From NCBI GenBank assembly GCA_903961015.1, contig CAJCCX010000193.1, positions 1 to 36,679 on the forward strand: a DNA stretch of 36,679 nucleotides, in the 5' to 3' direction. Of this stretch, positions 7,844 through 16,006 are shown piece by piece. Position 1 is the first letter of the stretch; the number at the start of each line of letters is the position of its first letter. The translations under genes were made by a program, and so were the position numbers. The notes below the pieces were generated by a model. The model saw only the letters and a list, made by a program, of their open reading frames with translations, searched no databases and was not told the origin of the DNA. This DNA comes from an uncultured bacterium (lineage in GTDB: Bacteria > Planctomycetota > Phycisphaerae > Phycisphaerales > SM1A02).

Positions 7844-9331
7844 ATGGCTCGCAAACCCTTTGATCCTTCACTCGCAGCTGGCGGATTGTTTGACAAGCCC
7901 GCATCGCCTTTGCCCGCGAAAGAAGAACTGAATGCTTCGGCAGCTCTGGGAGTTTCTGCCCTCTCGCTGCTCATTCGAAATGCGCTTGAAGGTGGCGTTG
8001 GGACGGTTCGAGTTGTTGGAGAGATGTCCAACTTTCGCGCGGTACAAGGTCACTGGTATTTTTCTCTCAAGGACGCAGATGCACGAATCGATTGCATGAT
8101 GTTTCGTTCGGCAGCGGATCGAAGCGCTTGCAAACCAACAGATGGAATCGAGGTGATTGTCACCGGGCAGGTGACTCACTATCCGCCTCAAGGGCGCACG
8201 CAAATCCAGTGTGCGAAAGTTGAATTGGCTGGAGCGGGGGATCTTGATGCGCAGTTTCGGCAACTCTGCTTGGAACTTCGTGCGTTGGGATATTTCGATG
8301 ACTCCGCGAAGGTCGAGATTCCGGCGATGCCAATGTGCATCGCACTCTTGACTAGTGCTGGCAGTGCAGCGGAGGCGGATTGTCTCGATGCTGCTCGTCA
8401 GACTTTTCCATCAACCAAAATTATTGCTGTCGACATTCGAGTGCAAGGGACGAACGCTGCGCAAGGAATTGCTCGTGCAATCACCGCTGTCGACGCCTCT
8501 GCGAAAAGGCTTGGAATTGAAGTCATTTTGCTCGTTCGAGGAGGTGGAAGTCGCGAAGATCTGTGGGCGTTCAACGAGCGCGTTGTCGCCGATGCGATTC
8601 GTCGCTGCGTCACTCCAATTGTGACGGGAATCGGGCACGAAATCGATACTACGATTGCAGATCTCGTCGCTGATTTTCGCGCGGCAACTCCATCGCGGGC
8701 AGTCACTGAAGTTCTTCCCAAGCGCGAAATCCTGCACGAGCAACTTGCCGCGCTGACTCGTCGACTGTCGCGTGCTATGACCACGCATTTCGAGCGCGCT
8801 CGTGGTCGTGTCGAACTTGCAGCACGTTCGCGTGGTCTAGTTGATCCTCTCACTGGATTGTCAATTCATCACAATCGTTTGATGCGCAGCGCGATGGGAC
8901 TTGTTCACGCCATGCGACAGAGATCGAATAGACGGGAGCAACTTCTTGCGGATTCGATCGCACGACTTGCGCAAATTCATCCCACAAGTCGATTGCGCAC
9001 GGCGGATGCGAGGATTACAGCAGCAACTGTAAGTTTGCGTCGGAGTGGTCGGACACTTGTTGACGCAGCCGATCGTCGCATTGAATCGGTGTCGCGCACG
9101 CTCGAAGCCATTGGCCCAATGGCGGTTTTACAACGGGGATATTCGCTGACCTTGAACTCCAGCGGAACGCCAGTTCGTAGCGCAGATTCGCTGCGGGTGG
9201 GCGAGAAAATTGAAACAGTTTTGGCAGATGGGCAAATTCGTAGCGTGGTTGATCACATCGCGCCTTCATCTTCGACGAGTGCATTACCAACAAAGCCTTC
9301 TGATGGCGGATCACTAGACTCCACAGTATGA
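7844..9331 (+). CDS. xseA: Exodeoxyribonuclease VII large subunit
   Basis: A 495-residue catalytic subunit of exonuclease VII, which degrades single-stranded DNA in mismatch and damage repair. An N-terminal OB-fold runs to about residue 130. The catalytic domain carries the family motifs RGGGSREDLWAFNE and TGIGHEIDTTIADLVAD, and a long helical region follows that binds the small subunit. The open frame extends upstream to a TTG, but the ATG at 7844 (MARKPFDPS) fits better: the extension would overlap the recG start. TACGAT lies six bases before this ATG and there is no Shine-Dalgarno, so the message may be leaderless. The stop overlaps the xseB start (ATGA), the usual arrangement for a coupled xseA-xseB pair. 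Confidence 0.95.
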   Translation: MARKPFDPSLAAGGLFDKPASPLPAKEELNASAALGVSALSLLIRNALEGGVGTVRVVGEMSNFRAVQGHWYFSLKDADARIDCMMFRSAADRSACKPTDGIEVIVTGQVTHYPPQGRTQIQCAKVELAGAGDLDAQFRQLCLELRALGYFDDSAKVEIPAMPMCIALLTSAGSAAEADCLDAARQTFPSTKIIAVDIRVQGTNAAQGIARAITAVDASAKRLGIEVILLVRGGGSREDLWAFNERVVADAIRRCVTPIVTGIGHEIDTTIADLVADFRAATPSRAVTEVLPKREILHEQLAALTRRLSRAMTTHFERARGRVELAARSRGLVDPLTGLSIHHNRLMRSAMGLVHAMRQRSNRREQLLADSIARLAQIHPTSRLRTADARITAATVSLRRSGRTLVDAADRRIESVSRTLEAIGPMAVLQRGYSLTLNSSGTPVRSADSLRVGEKIETVLADGQIRSVVDHIAPSSSTSALPTKPSDGGSLDSTV

Positions 9332-9606
9332 GCGAAGCGAAACCCAATCGTGCAGCAAGCAAGACTTCGGCAGTTGTTGACGAAAATTTGTCGAGCATCA
9401 CATACGAAGCGGCGCTGACGGAATTGGAATCGATCATCGCTCGCATCGAATCTGGTGATGTCGCGCTCGAGGAAAGTTTGCGCCAATATCGCAGAGGCGC
9501 AGCGCTTGTTCGACGATGCCGTGAAGTTCTGGATGGAGCGCGAGCTGAAATTGAACGCATCGCTGCGGCCGATCTGATTTCCAAAGCCGACTCGACAGGC
9601 GCGTGA
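9328..9606 (+). CDS. xseB: Exodeoxyribonuclease VII small subunit
   Basis: A 92-residue small subunit of exonuclease VII. The core (about 28-70) has the family pattern SYEAALTELESIIxRIESGDVxLEES, followed by a second helix with RRGAALVRRCREVLDGA. The N-terminus (1-25) is a low-complexity extension, and the C-terminus is short. Several XseB chains are expected to wrap each XseA. It starts inside the xseA stop codon, so the two subunits are translationally coupled. Recognition is strong because of both sequence and position. Confidence 0.95.
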   Translation: MSEAKPNRAASKTSAVVDENLSSITYEAALTELESIIARIESGDVALEESLRQYRRGAALVRRCREVLDGARAEIERIAAADLISKADSTGA

Positions 9607-9625
9607 TGCGCAGCAAACGATCACG

Positions 9626-10858
9626 ATGAACGACACGCTCTTGATTTGGATCCCACATCTATTGGGTTTAGGCTTTGTCTTTGCATTTGGCGCATGTGTC
9701 GGAAGTTTTATCAATGTTGTTTCACTGCGAATTCCAGAAGGAATGAGTGTTATTTCCCCACCGAGCCGCTGTTCAATCTGCGGACGCAGATTGACTTGGT
9801 ACGAAAATCTTCCGGTGATAGGTTGGCTGATTGCTCTGGGAAGATGTTGGTCATGCAAGACGCATATCTCGTTTCGATATCCAGCGGTCGAGATCATCAC
9901 TGGAGGACTCTTCGCGGCGTATTACGGTGCAGTCTTTGTCGCCGATCCGTACGGATGGCTCGGGCGATTCGGCGGAGCGTGGTTCCAGAGTCAAGGATTT
10001 ATTGCGACCATTCCCGCATTCGCAGCGATCGTTGCACTTCTTGCTGCGCTGTTCGCTGCGACGTTGACTGACCTGCGAACATTTTCAATTCCATTGTCAA
10101 TCACTCTGACGCCAACAATCATCGGACTTGTGGCTTGGACTGCGCAAGGGATGATTACGTCTCCAACTCGTCCGCAACCTTGGCCGATTCCTTTGGCGGA
10201 AAGTTGGTCCGTTTGCGCTGCGGTCATCGGTGGTGGTTGCGGTACTGCGATCTCGCTCTTGCTGCTTGCAAAGGGCGTTTTTCTTCGCTCATTCAGCGAC
10301 TATCACGAGTATGTGAAGGAAGGGGAAGTGCTGGCGGATTATCCTCACGCTCGCCGCGAAATGCGGCGCGAATTGGTGTTCTTGTTGCCGATTGTCGCGC
10401 TCGCGATCGCAGGATTCTTCGTTGGCAGAGGGATGGAAGGCTTTCCGCCAAAGGTCTTGCAAAGTCTTGCAGGAGCAGGGCTTGGATACTTCGCAGGGGC
10501 TGGCATCATGTGGTTTGTCCGCATCCTTGCATCGTTGATCAAGGGAGTTGAAGCCATGGGTATGGGTGACGTGCATTTGATGGGTGCTGCAGGCGCGACA
10601 CTCGGTTGGATTGATCCAGTCATCGCATTTTTTCTTGCGCCGTTTTCTGGACTTGCCTGGGTTGCAATCAGCGGAGTGTGGGGATCGTTTCGCAAAGGTT
10701 CGTCTCGACGCGAGATTCCATACGGTCCTCATCTCGCACTTGCAATTGTGGCGGTTGTTCTGCTTCGACCCGTGATCATCGACGCAGGCAGATTGCTTTT
10801 CCCAGGCTTGATTTCTGCAAATACCTCTTTACATGAGAGACCGAATAGGTTCAAATAG
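9626..10858 (+). CDS. Prepilin peptidase (A24) with a long insertion
   Basis: A 410-residue polytopic membrane aspartyl peptidase that cleaves and usually N-methylates type IV prepilins or pseudopilins. The N-terminal part has GACVGSFINVV (22-32), then the zinc-type cysteine pairs C49/C52 and C74/C77 typical of bifunctional enzymes. The two catalytic aspartates are D149 (in TLTDLRTFSIP) and D315 (in GMGD). They are about 166 residues apart, whereas ordinary enzymes have roughly 60. The extra part (about 213-290) is a charged cytoplasmic segment plus one or two more helices. No pilin or secretion gene is nearby. It starts 19 bases after xseB. The symbol pilD or gspO is not assigned because the substrate system is unknown. 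Confidence 0.88.
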   Translation: MNDTLLIWIPHLLGLGFVFAFGACVGSFINVVSLRIPEGMSVISPPSRCSICGRRLTWYENLPVIGWLIALGRCWSCKTHISFRYPAVEIITGGLFAAYYGAVFVADPYGWLGRFGGAWFQSQGFIATIPAFAAIVALLAALFAATLTDLRTFSIPLSITLTPTIIGLVAWTAQGMITSPTRPQPWPIPLAESWSVCAAVIGGGCGTAISLLLLAKGVFLRSFSDYHEYVKEGEVLADYPHARREMRRELVFLLPIVALAIAGFFVGRGMEGFPPKVLQSLAGAGLGYFAGAGIMWFVRILASLIKGVEAMGMGDVHLMGAAGATLGWIDPVIAFFLAPFSGLAWVAISGVWGSFRKGSSRREIPYGPHLALAIVAVVLLRPVIIDAGRLLFPGLISANTSLHERPNRFK

Positions 10859-10865
10859 TCACACG

Positions 10866-10884
10866 CTTTCGGAATGTCCGAAAG
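10866..10884. other. Perfect 8-bp inverted repeat between prepilin peptidase and OmpA-like gene
   Basis: CTTTCGGA, a three-base spacer ATG, then TCCGAAAG. It lies 7 bases after the prepilin peptidase stop and 32 bases before the next start. No T-run follows, so it is not a classical intrinsic terminator. It could be an operator half-site pair or an mRNA hairpin that protects or insulates the downstream message. Confidence 0.7.
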
Positions 10885-10916
10885 TAATAATCACGTTTCG
10901 GAGAAAGGACTCTCGA

Positions 10917-11555
10917 ATGAAAAAGACATGGATTGTTTGCGGCGGTATCGCCATCCTCGCGCTCGCGGCGGGTTGTGACAGTTCGGTTCAGAGACAAAAT
11001 GGAACACTACTGAGCGAGAATGAAACGCTCAAGCAGCAGCTTGCAACTAGTTCTGCGGCACTCGAACAAGCAGACCGCGAGAAGCAAGCTGCCATTGCAC
11101 GCGCTCAAGCTGCGGAAGCACAATCGAAAACTTCGATTGGAGATCCCGCGACAGCTGATGCCGGCGCATTTGCTGGCATCGAAGGTGTGACAGCCGCTGC
11201 ACAAGGAAAAGACATTCACGTTTCAATCGAAGGTGATGTCCTGTTCGATTCTGGCAAAGATGTGCTGAAAAGCGGCTCAAAAAAGTCGCTCGATAAAATC
11301 ATCGGAATCTTGAAGGACAATTATGCATCCAAGTCGGTTGACGTCGCTGGATTCACAGATACGGATCCAATCAAGTATTCCGCGTTCAAGAACAACTACT
11401 ACCTCGGCTTCGAGCGTGCGTATGCAGTTCGTGAGTATCTGATTTCCAAAGGATTGAATGGCAAGCAGATTTCGCTCTCAAGTTTCGGACCAGATCAACC
11501 TCTCGATTCGAAGTCAAAGAGTCGACGCGTCGAGATCGTCTTGATTGGTCAGTGA
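10917..11555 (+). CDS. OmpA-family (Pal-like) lipoprotein
   Basis: A 212-residue predicted outer-envelope lipoprotein. The signal sequence ends in a lipobox LAAGC, giving a lipidated Cys near residue 20. A charged helical segment at about 30-72 (repeated E, K, Q and A) should form a coiled coil, and the C-terminal 100 residues are an OmpA/Pal peptidoglycan-binding domain with DVLFDSGKDVLKSG, VDVAGFTDTD and SSFGPDQP, followed by SRRVEIVLIG. The frame is open further upstream, but the ATG at 10917 has GGAG and AAAGGA before it and starts directly at the signal peptide. It probably tethers the outer membrane to the cell wall. It converges on the MlaD-like gene with only eight bases between stops. 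Confidence 0.9.
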   Translation: MKKTWIVCGGIAILALAAGCDSSVQRQNGTLLSENETLKQQLATSSAALEQADREKQAAIARAQAAEAQSKTSIGDPATADAGAFAGIEGVTAAAQGKDIHVSIEGDVLFDSGKDVLKSGSKKSLDKIIGILKDNYASKSVDVAGFTDTDPIKYSAFKNNYYLGFERAYAVREYLISKGLNGKQISLSSFGPDQPLDSKSKSRRVEIVLIGQ

Positions 11556-11563
11556 AAAAGCGT

Positions 11564-12445
11564 TCAGAATTTTACGCCGAGACCTTCGGCGCGAATCTTC
11601 TGCATAAGCAGTTCGACTTCGCCCAGTGTGCTTTTCAGCCGCTGGGCGGAGTCGTTTAATGAGTTATACAAATCTGGGTTGCTCATCAGTTGGCCAATAG
11701 TTCCCTTGCCATCTTGTGCTTGCTTTGTCAGCAATTCAACTTGCGCAAGTGTCTTTGAGAGTTGGTCGAATACGGGCTGAACGCTCGCAAGCAATGCATT
11801 GGCATTGCCTTGCAGACTGTTGGCAGTTTTGGTCAGAGCCATCACAGTTGATGCCGTCGCATCAATCAAATCGTTTGCCTTCGCAACTGCGCTCTTCGCA
11901 TCTGCAAGCATTTGCTCGTCTCCAAGCCATTTCTGTGCATCTTTTCCAAGTTCATCAATTCTTCGCATTGCCAAATCAAGCCCCGCCAGTTTTTCGCTCA
12001 GCGTGCGGGACAGGCGTTCTTCGAGTCCCTCAAACTTTGCTGTGACGATCGCATTTCCATCATGCGGAAGCGTTGCTCCACCAGTCGTGTATCCAGCAGG
12101 AATCGAAAAGTCCAAGCGTGCTGTTCCACCGATCAAACTGGTGCTCACCGTGGCTTCGACTCCAGCCGGAATATCAATTGACCCTTCAATATTCAAAATG
12201 ATCTGCACCGGATTTTCGCTGTCAATGACAACCGTGACTGCTTTGACTTCTCCAATTGGTACACCAACAAGTGTGACCTGACTACCTAATCGCACGCCCA
12301 TCGCTTGATTGGCGTGGACAGTCACGTCGTATTTTTGGCGAAGAGATGTGGTGAGATTGCCAAAGAGAAGCAGCAGAAATGCGAATCCCGCAACTCCTAA
12401 GATGGCGACAATTCCTATGACGAAGTTTCGAGTGGTTTCTTTCAT
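11564..12445 (-). CDS. MlaD-like MCE-domain lipid transport protein
   Basis: A 293-residue protein with one N-terminal membrane helix (about 8-29), an MCE/MlaD domain (about 38-115, with NQAMGVRLGSQVTLVGVPIGEV), and a long C-terminal helical region (about 140-290) rich in Ala, Leu and Asp. MlaD-type proteins form hexameric rings that carry phospholipid between the inner and outer membranes, driven by an MlaF ATPase and an MlaE permease. The partner ATPase is directly upstream and its stop overlaps this ATG (ATGA). No MlaE permease is adjacent. The long helical tail resembles MCE proteins that build a needle or tunnel, but this is inference. Confidence 0.88.
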   Translation of the reverse strand: MKETTRNFVIGIVAILGVAGFAFLLLLFGNLTTSLRQKYDVTVHANQAMGVRLGSQVTLVGVPIGEVKAVTVVIDSENPVQIILNIEGSIDIPAGVEATVSTSLIGGTARLDFSIPAGYTTGGATLPHDGNAIVTAKFEGLEERLSRTLSEKLAGLDLAMRRIDELGKDAQKWLGDEQMLADAKSAVAKANDLIDATASTVMALTKTANSLQGNANALLASVQPVFDQLSKTLAQVELLTKQAQDGKGTIGQLMSNPDLYNSLNDSAQRLKSTLGEVELLMQKIRAEGLGVKF

Positions 12446-13242
12446 AACTGTCTTTGCACTCCATCATCCCTCTTTCCACGGATTCGCGCTAGTTCATCAA
12501 CGCCCAGTTCTCCGCGAAGGAATTGACCTGCGACTGGATCGGTTGTGGATTGAAATTCTTCGGCAGACCCTTGCAGAATGACTTTTCCCTCGTGTAGAAG
12601 AATGAGATGATCAGCGATTCGATATGCGCTCACCAAATCATGCGTCACCACGATGCTTGTTATCCCGAGTGTTTGGGATAATTTCAGTATGAGTTGATTG
12701 ATGACTTCCGAGCGAATTGGGTCCAGTCCGGTCGTGGGTTCGTCATAGAGCACCACTCTGGGCTCGAGTACGACCGCACGCGCCAAAGCGACTCGCTTTC
12801 GTTGACCACCAGATAATTCAGCTGGCATTTGTTCAATGACTTCGTCCAGAGCGACCAAACTCAAAACCCGCTGGACTTTGTCTTGGATGAGATTTTCGTC
12901 GTTCATCCCATGCTCACGAAGTGGGAAAGCAATATTTTCTCGCACACTCATCGAATCAAAAAGAGCGCTTTGCTGAAAGAGAAAACCAATTTGTCTGCGG
13001 ACGATGCCGAGTTCACGCTCAGGCAATTTATCAATCCGAGTGGATCCAAACCAAACCTCGCCTCGGTCTGGCCGCAGTAATCCCACGAGATGTTTTAAAA
13101 GGACGCTCTTGCCACATCCCGAAGCGCCAAGGACCACGGTGATTTTACCGCTCTGGAATTCGAGATTCACTCCGCGAAGCACTTCCCTCCGTGCGAATCG
13201 CTTGCGAAGATTTACCACCCTCATATCAATCTGAACGCTCAT
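12442..13242 (-). CDS. MlaF-like ABC transporter ATPase
   Basis: A 266-residue cytoplasmic ATPase of an MCE-type lipid transporter. Walker A is GASGCGKS at 39-46, the Q-loop is FLFQQSALFDSM around 88-99 (typical of MlaF), the signature is LSGGQ at 143-147 and Walker B is VVLYDE at 163-168. It starts at the ATG at 13242 with AGGA seven bases upstream, and its stop overlaps the start of the MlaD-like gene. The divergent NUDIX gene begins 31 bases away. The permease it must work with is not in this cluster, so it is encoded elsewhere or the system is unusual. Confidence 0.9.
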   Translation of the reverse strand: MSVQIDMRVVNLRKRFARREVLRGVNLEFQSGKITVVLGASGCGKSVLLKHLVGLLRPDRGEVWFGSTRIDKLPERELGIVRRQIGFLFQQSALFDSMSVRENIAFPLREHGMNDENLIQDKVQRVLSLVALDEVIEQMPAELSGGQRKRVALARAVVLEPRVVLYDEPTTGLDPIRSEVINQLILKLSQTLGITSIVVTHDLVSAYRIADHLILLHEGKVILQGSAEEFQSTTDPVAGQFLRGELGVDELARIRGKRDDGVQRQL

Positions 13243-13273
13243 TGCTTCATCCTATGATCTCCAGCGCAACTCC

Positions 13274-13819
13274 ATGGAACATCAAATGCAAGAAAGACAG
13301 AAAGATCCACAACGTGACATTGTCCTTCAAAGCACTGTCTTTGCGATTGAGCGTTTGCAGGTTTCTTTGCGAGGGGGCGAAACGGCCGTTCGTCACATCG
13401 TTCGACACCCTGGGGCAGTGTGTGTTCTGGCACTCCTCGACGATGGTCGGCTTGTCACGATTCGAAATTTCCGTATCGCCATAGGAAAGTGGATGAACGA
13501 ATTCTGCGCCGGCAAGTTGGAACCAGGCGAAGATCCACTTCACGCTGCAGGCCGAGAGTTGGAGGAGGAGACTGGCTATCAAGCAGGTTCGATTGAATCA
13601 CTCGGAACGTTCTTTACATCGCCAGGATTCACAGACGAGTTGATGTATGCATTTGTCGCTCGTCAACTTCGTCCATGCCCCGCGCGCTTGGAATTGGATG
13701 AACGAATTGAGGTTGTCTTGAGAACCACCGACGAGTTTGCACAGTTGGTTCGAACTGGCGAAGTTTGTGATGGGAAAACTCTAGCAACATTTCTACGTTG
13801 GCAACTGGCGAACATATGA
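13274..13819 (+). CDS. NUDIX hydrolase, ADP-ribose pyrophosphatase-like
   Basis: A 181-residue cytoplasmic NUDIX enzyme. The complete NUDIX box spans 80-102: G80, E86, R94-E95, E98-E99 and G101 are all present. The upstream RNFRIAIGKWMNEFCAG and downstream TSPGFTDE fit the ADP-ribose/nucleoside-diphosphate-sugar pyrophosphatase (NudF-like) group, which hydrolyses ADP-ribose to AMP and ribose 5-phosphate. The exact substrate cannot be read from the sequence. TATGAT lies 15 bases before the ATG and no Shine-Dalgarno is seen. It is the first gene of a tight seven-gene run; its TGA overlaps the start of the next gene (ATGA). Confidence 0.88.
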   Translation: MEHQMQERQKDPQRDIVLQSTVFAIERLQVSLRGGETAVRHIVRHPGAVCVLALLDDGRLVTIRNFRIAIGKWMNEFCAGKLEPGEDPLHAAGRELEEETGYQAGSIESLGTFFTSPGFTDELMYAFVARQLRPCPARLELDERIEVVLRTTDEFAQLVRTGEVCDGKTLATFLRWQLANI

Positions 13820-14856
13820 ACACGCATTTCTACGATGGTGAAGGTTCGAATTCCTGCGACCCTCTCTTGGGCAGCGTGATGCAGGAGAGATTGATTCCTG
13901 AGCGACCTTGGACATGGTCAATCTCAGTCGTTCGCATCCGAAGTTATTCAATCCGATTGCATGTCACCTTGTTGGCGTTTGTGGTTCTGCAGATTCTGCG
14001 AACATTTTTATCTTCGGCGACTGGCCCACTTCCAAGCGAAAGCGCACCGATGATTGTTTCGCTTGTCGCGCTTTTTTGGCTTGTGATGATCCACGATGCG
14101 GCACGCGAATTCGTTTCGCGGCGCGTTGGTGCTGAATTTTCAACGCTCATGCTTTGGCCCGCTGGGGGAATTTCATGGCGTCAACCAAGCGATGTATGGG
14201 TCAACCGACTCTCTGCTGCACTTGCTGGTCCAGTCGCATTGTTGCTTGTGGGTGTTTGTATTGCTGGGATTCTCTTCGCACGACTTGGATCATGGCAGAA
14301 CGCTCTTCTCCCATCTCCGCTTTCCCTCGAGGGGCTTTCTCTTTTCGATTCCGATCGAATCGGCGCAATTCTTTGGTTGATTCTTTGGACCGATGCGATG
14401 GTTCTCGCTGCAAGTCTTCTACCAATGCATCCATTTGCAGGTGGGCGAATCGTGGCATCCCTTTTGGAGGTTCGATTTGATTTTCTACGCGCTCAACGCA
14501 TTTCGCTGATTGCCACCATTGTTCTGGGAATCTTGCTGGCAATAATCGCATTGGCATCAAACTCGCTCATTGTTCTGCTTGCCGCAACGGTCGCAATCAC
14601 AACAGGAATGGCTGGAGCTCGCGGGTTGATGCAGAGTGAATTCAGTTCTGGATTTGTTCAATTCGTGCCTCGCAATGAAGCCAACAGAACCGATGAACAT
14701 CGCCGAAAAAAAGAAAACCGTACAGCGGAAAAGTTGCGAGCCGAAGAGGCGAAAGTCGATGCAATCCTTCGCAAAATTGCGCAAACAGGAATGAGTTCGC
14801 TTTCGTGGTCAGAGCGCAGGTTGCTCAAGAACGCAACTCGTCGCAAGCGAATGTAG
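13816..14856 (+). CDS. Degenerate site-2-protease-like (M50) membrane protein
   Basis: A 346-residue polytopic membrane protein with the layout of an M50 site-2 protease but without its catalytic residues. Where M50 enzymes have HExxH, it reads IHDAAREFVSRR (H93, D94, R97). It is followed by the family pattern LMLWPAGGISW, matching the usual LLPLGG. The second metal motif, normally NxxPxxPLDGGR, reads LLPMHPFAGGR (202-211), with Ala for the metal-binding Asp. Helices lie at about 48-66, 78-96, 132-155, 183-203 and 230-262. After a charged linker (288-312), the tail at 313-342 matches the tail of the rhomboid encoded next. The ATG overlaps the NUDIX stop, and an upstream TTG is rejected because this ATGA overlap is cleaner. 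A substrate-binding or chaperone role is inferred. Confidence 0.75.
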   Translation: MNTHFYDGEGSNSCDPLLGSVMQERLIPERPWTWSISVVRIRSYSIRLHVTLLAFVVLQILRTFLSSATGPLPSESAPMIVSLVALFWLVMIHDAAREFVSRRVGAEFSTLMLWPAGGISWRQPSDVWVNRLSAALAGPVALLLVGVCIAGILFARLGSWQNALLPSPLSLEGLSLFDSDRIGAILWLILWTDAMVLAASLLPMHPFAGGRIVASLLEVRFDFLRAQRISLIATIVLGILLAIIALASNSLIVLLAATVAITTGMAGARGLMQSEFSSGFVQFVPRNEANRTDEHRRKKENRTAEKLRAEEAKVDAILRKIAQTGMSSLSWSERRLLKNATRRKRM

Positions 14857-14866
14857 TCTCACGCTC

Positions 14867-16006
14867 ATGGGTGCATACGACCGTGATTACTGGAGATCAG
14901 AGCCGACATCGCAGACTCGTTCTATCGGCGGGGGGATCAAGTGGACTGCGACCACATGGATCATCGTTGCATGCGTTGCGATCTTTGTACTGGATGGTTT
15001 TCTTCCACGGCAGTGGGTGGTCACCGAATCGAAGTGGCAGCCTGGACTTCCTGATGATGTGCGGCGATTGATTCTTGATGGAAAAATCCCAACATCGACT
15101 GACCCATCAGAACAAAGTGCAAGCAAATTCTTGAGTGTCGAACAACCTGTCTATGCACAGCAGCCGAACGGTCAAACCCAACTTATTGCTGTCAATACGC
15201 TTCAGTCCATGCCATGTATTCAAAAATGGCTCTATTTTTCAACATCGACTGCGCTCTATTCCACAATTCCTGGAGTCGGAACAAGCGCATTACAACTCTG
15301 GAGATTCATTGGATTTCAATTCTGTCATGCCAGCCTTCAGCACTTGCTTTTCAACATGCTTGGCCTCTTTTTCTTTGGCCCTGTTGTTGAGCGCTATCTC
15401 GGTGCGAAGAGATTTACAGCGTTTTATCTCATCTGCGGAATCGCGGGAGCTCTTGTTTATCTCCTACTGAACTTTGCCGGATTTATGGTCACAGAATCGA
15501 CCAACGGGCGTGTGATGATTCCTGGGCTTCTTTCGAATGATCCAGATATGCCACTCGTCGGAGCAAGCGCAGGAGTTTTTGGAATCATCGTCGCAGCAGC
15601 GCGCCTGATGCCCGATGCAACGGTGTTACTGTTCTTTGTCATTCCGATGCGCTTGAAGACATTGGCGTATGGGCTGGTACTCATCGCAGCCGCAAGTGTT
15701 TTCTTGAAATGGAAAAATGCAGGAGGTGAAGCTGCTCATCTCGGTGGAGCAATCGCTGGTTGGTACTTCATCAATCGCCCAGAAAGACTTCGCAGTTTCT
15801 TCGATTTTCTCGGTCGTGCAGATCCCACCAGTACGTTTCACTCTGCTCGCAAGGTGCAGCGTGCTGGATTGGTCGATGGTCGGGGTCCATCCAATGCAGA
15901 AATCGATCGGATCTTGGACAAAGTTCGGTCTGGCGGATTAGGTGCGCTCAATGAATCTGAACGACGAACTTTGCGCGATGCGACGCGGCATCGAAGTGAC
16001 TCATGA
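14867..16006 (+). CDS. Rhomboid-family intramembrane serine protease
   Basis: A 379-residue membrane protein with an apparently intact rhomboid active site: nucleophile S234 in GASAG (232-236), H291 in AAHLGG, and the upstream HASLQHLLFN (154-163) with H154, H159 and N163. Helix 1 (29-43) is followed by an unusually long extracytoplasmic stretch (about 44-140) before the core. After the last helix comes a soluble tail; residues 344-373 carry a small motif, xDRILDKVxxGGLxxLxxxERRxLxxAT, of the kind found at the end of many bacterial rhomboids (DUF6576-like). The preceding M50-like protein has the same tail. It starts 10 bases after the preceding stop, and its own TGA overlaps the tgt start. 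Substrates are unknown. Confidence 0.9.
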   Translation: MGAYDRDYWRSEPTSQTRSIGGGIKWTATTWIIVACVAIFVLDGFLPRQWVVTESKWQPGLPDDVRRLILDGKIPTSTDPSEQSASKFLSVEQPVYAQQPNGQTQLIAVNTLQSMPCIQKWLYFSTSTALYSTIPGVGTSALQLWRFIGFQFCHASLQHLLFNMLGLFFFGPVVERYLGAKRFTAFYLICGIAGALVYLLLNFAGFMVTESTNGRVMIPGLLSNDPDMPLVGASAGVFGIIVAAARLMPDATVLLFFVIPMRLKTLAYGLVLIAAASVFLKWKNAGGEAAHLGGAIAGWYFINRPERLRSFFDFLGRADPTSTFHSARKVQRAGLVDGRGPSNAEIDRILDKVRSGGLGALNESERRTLRDATRHRSDS

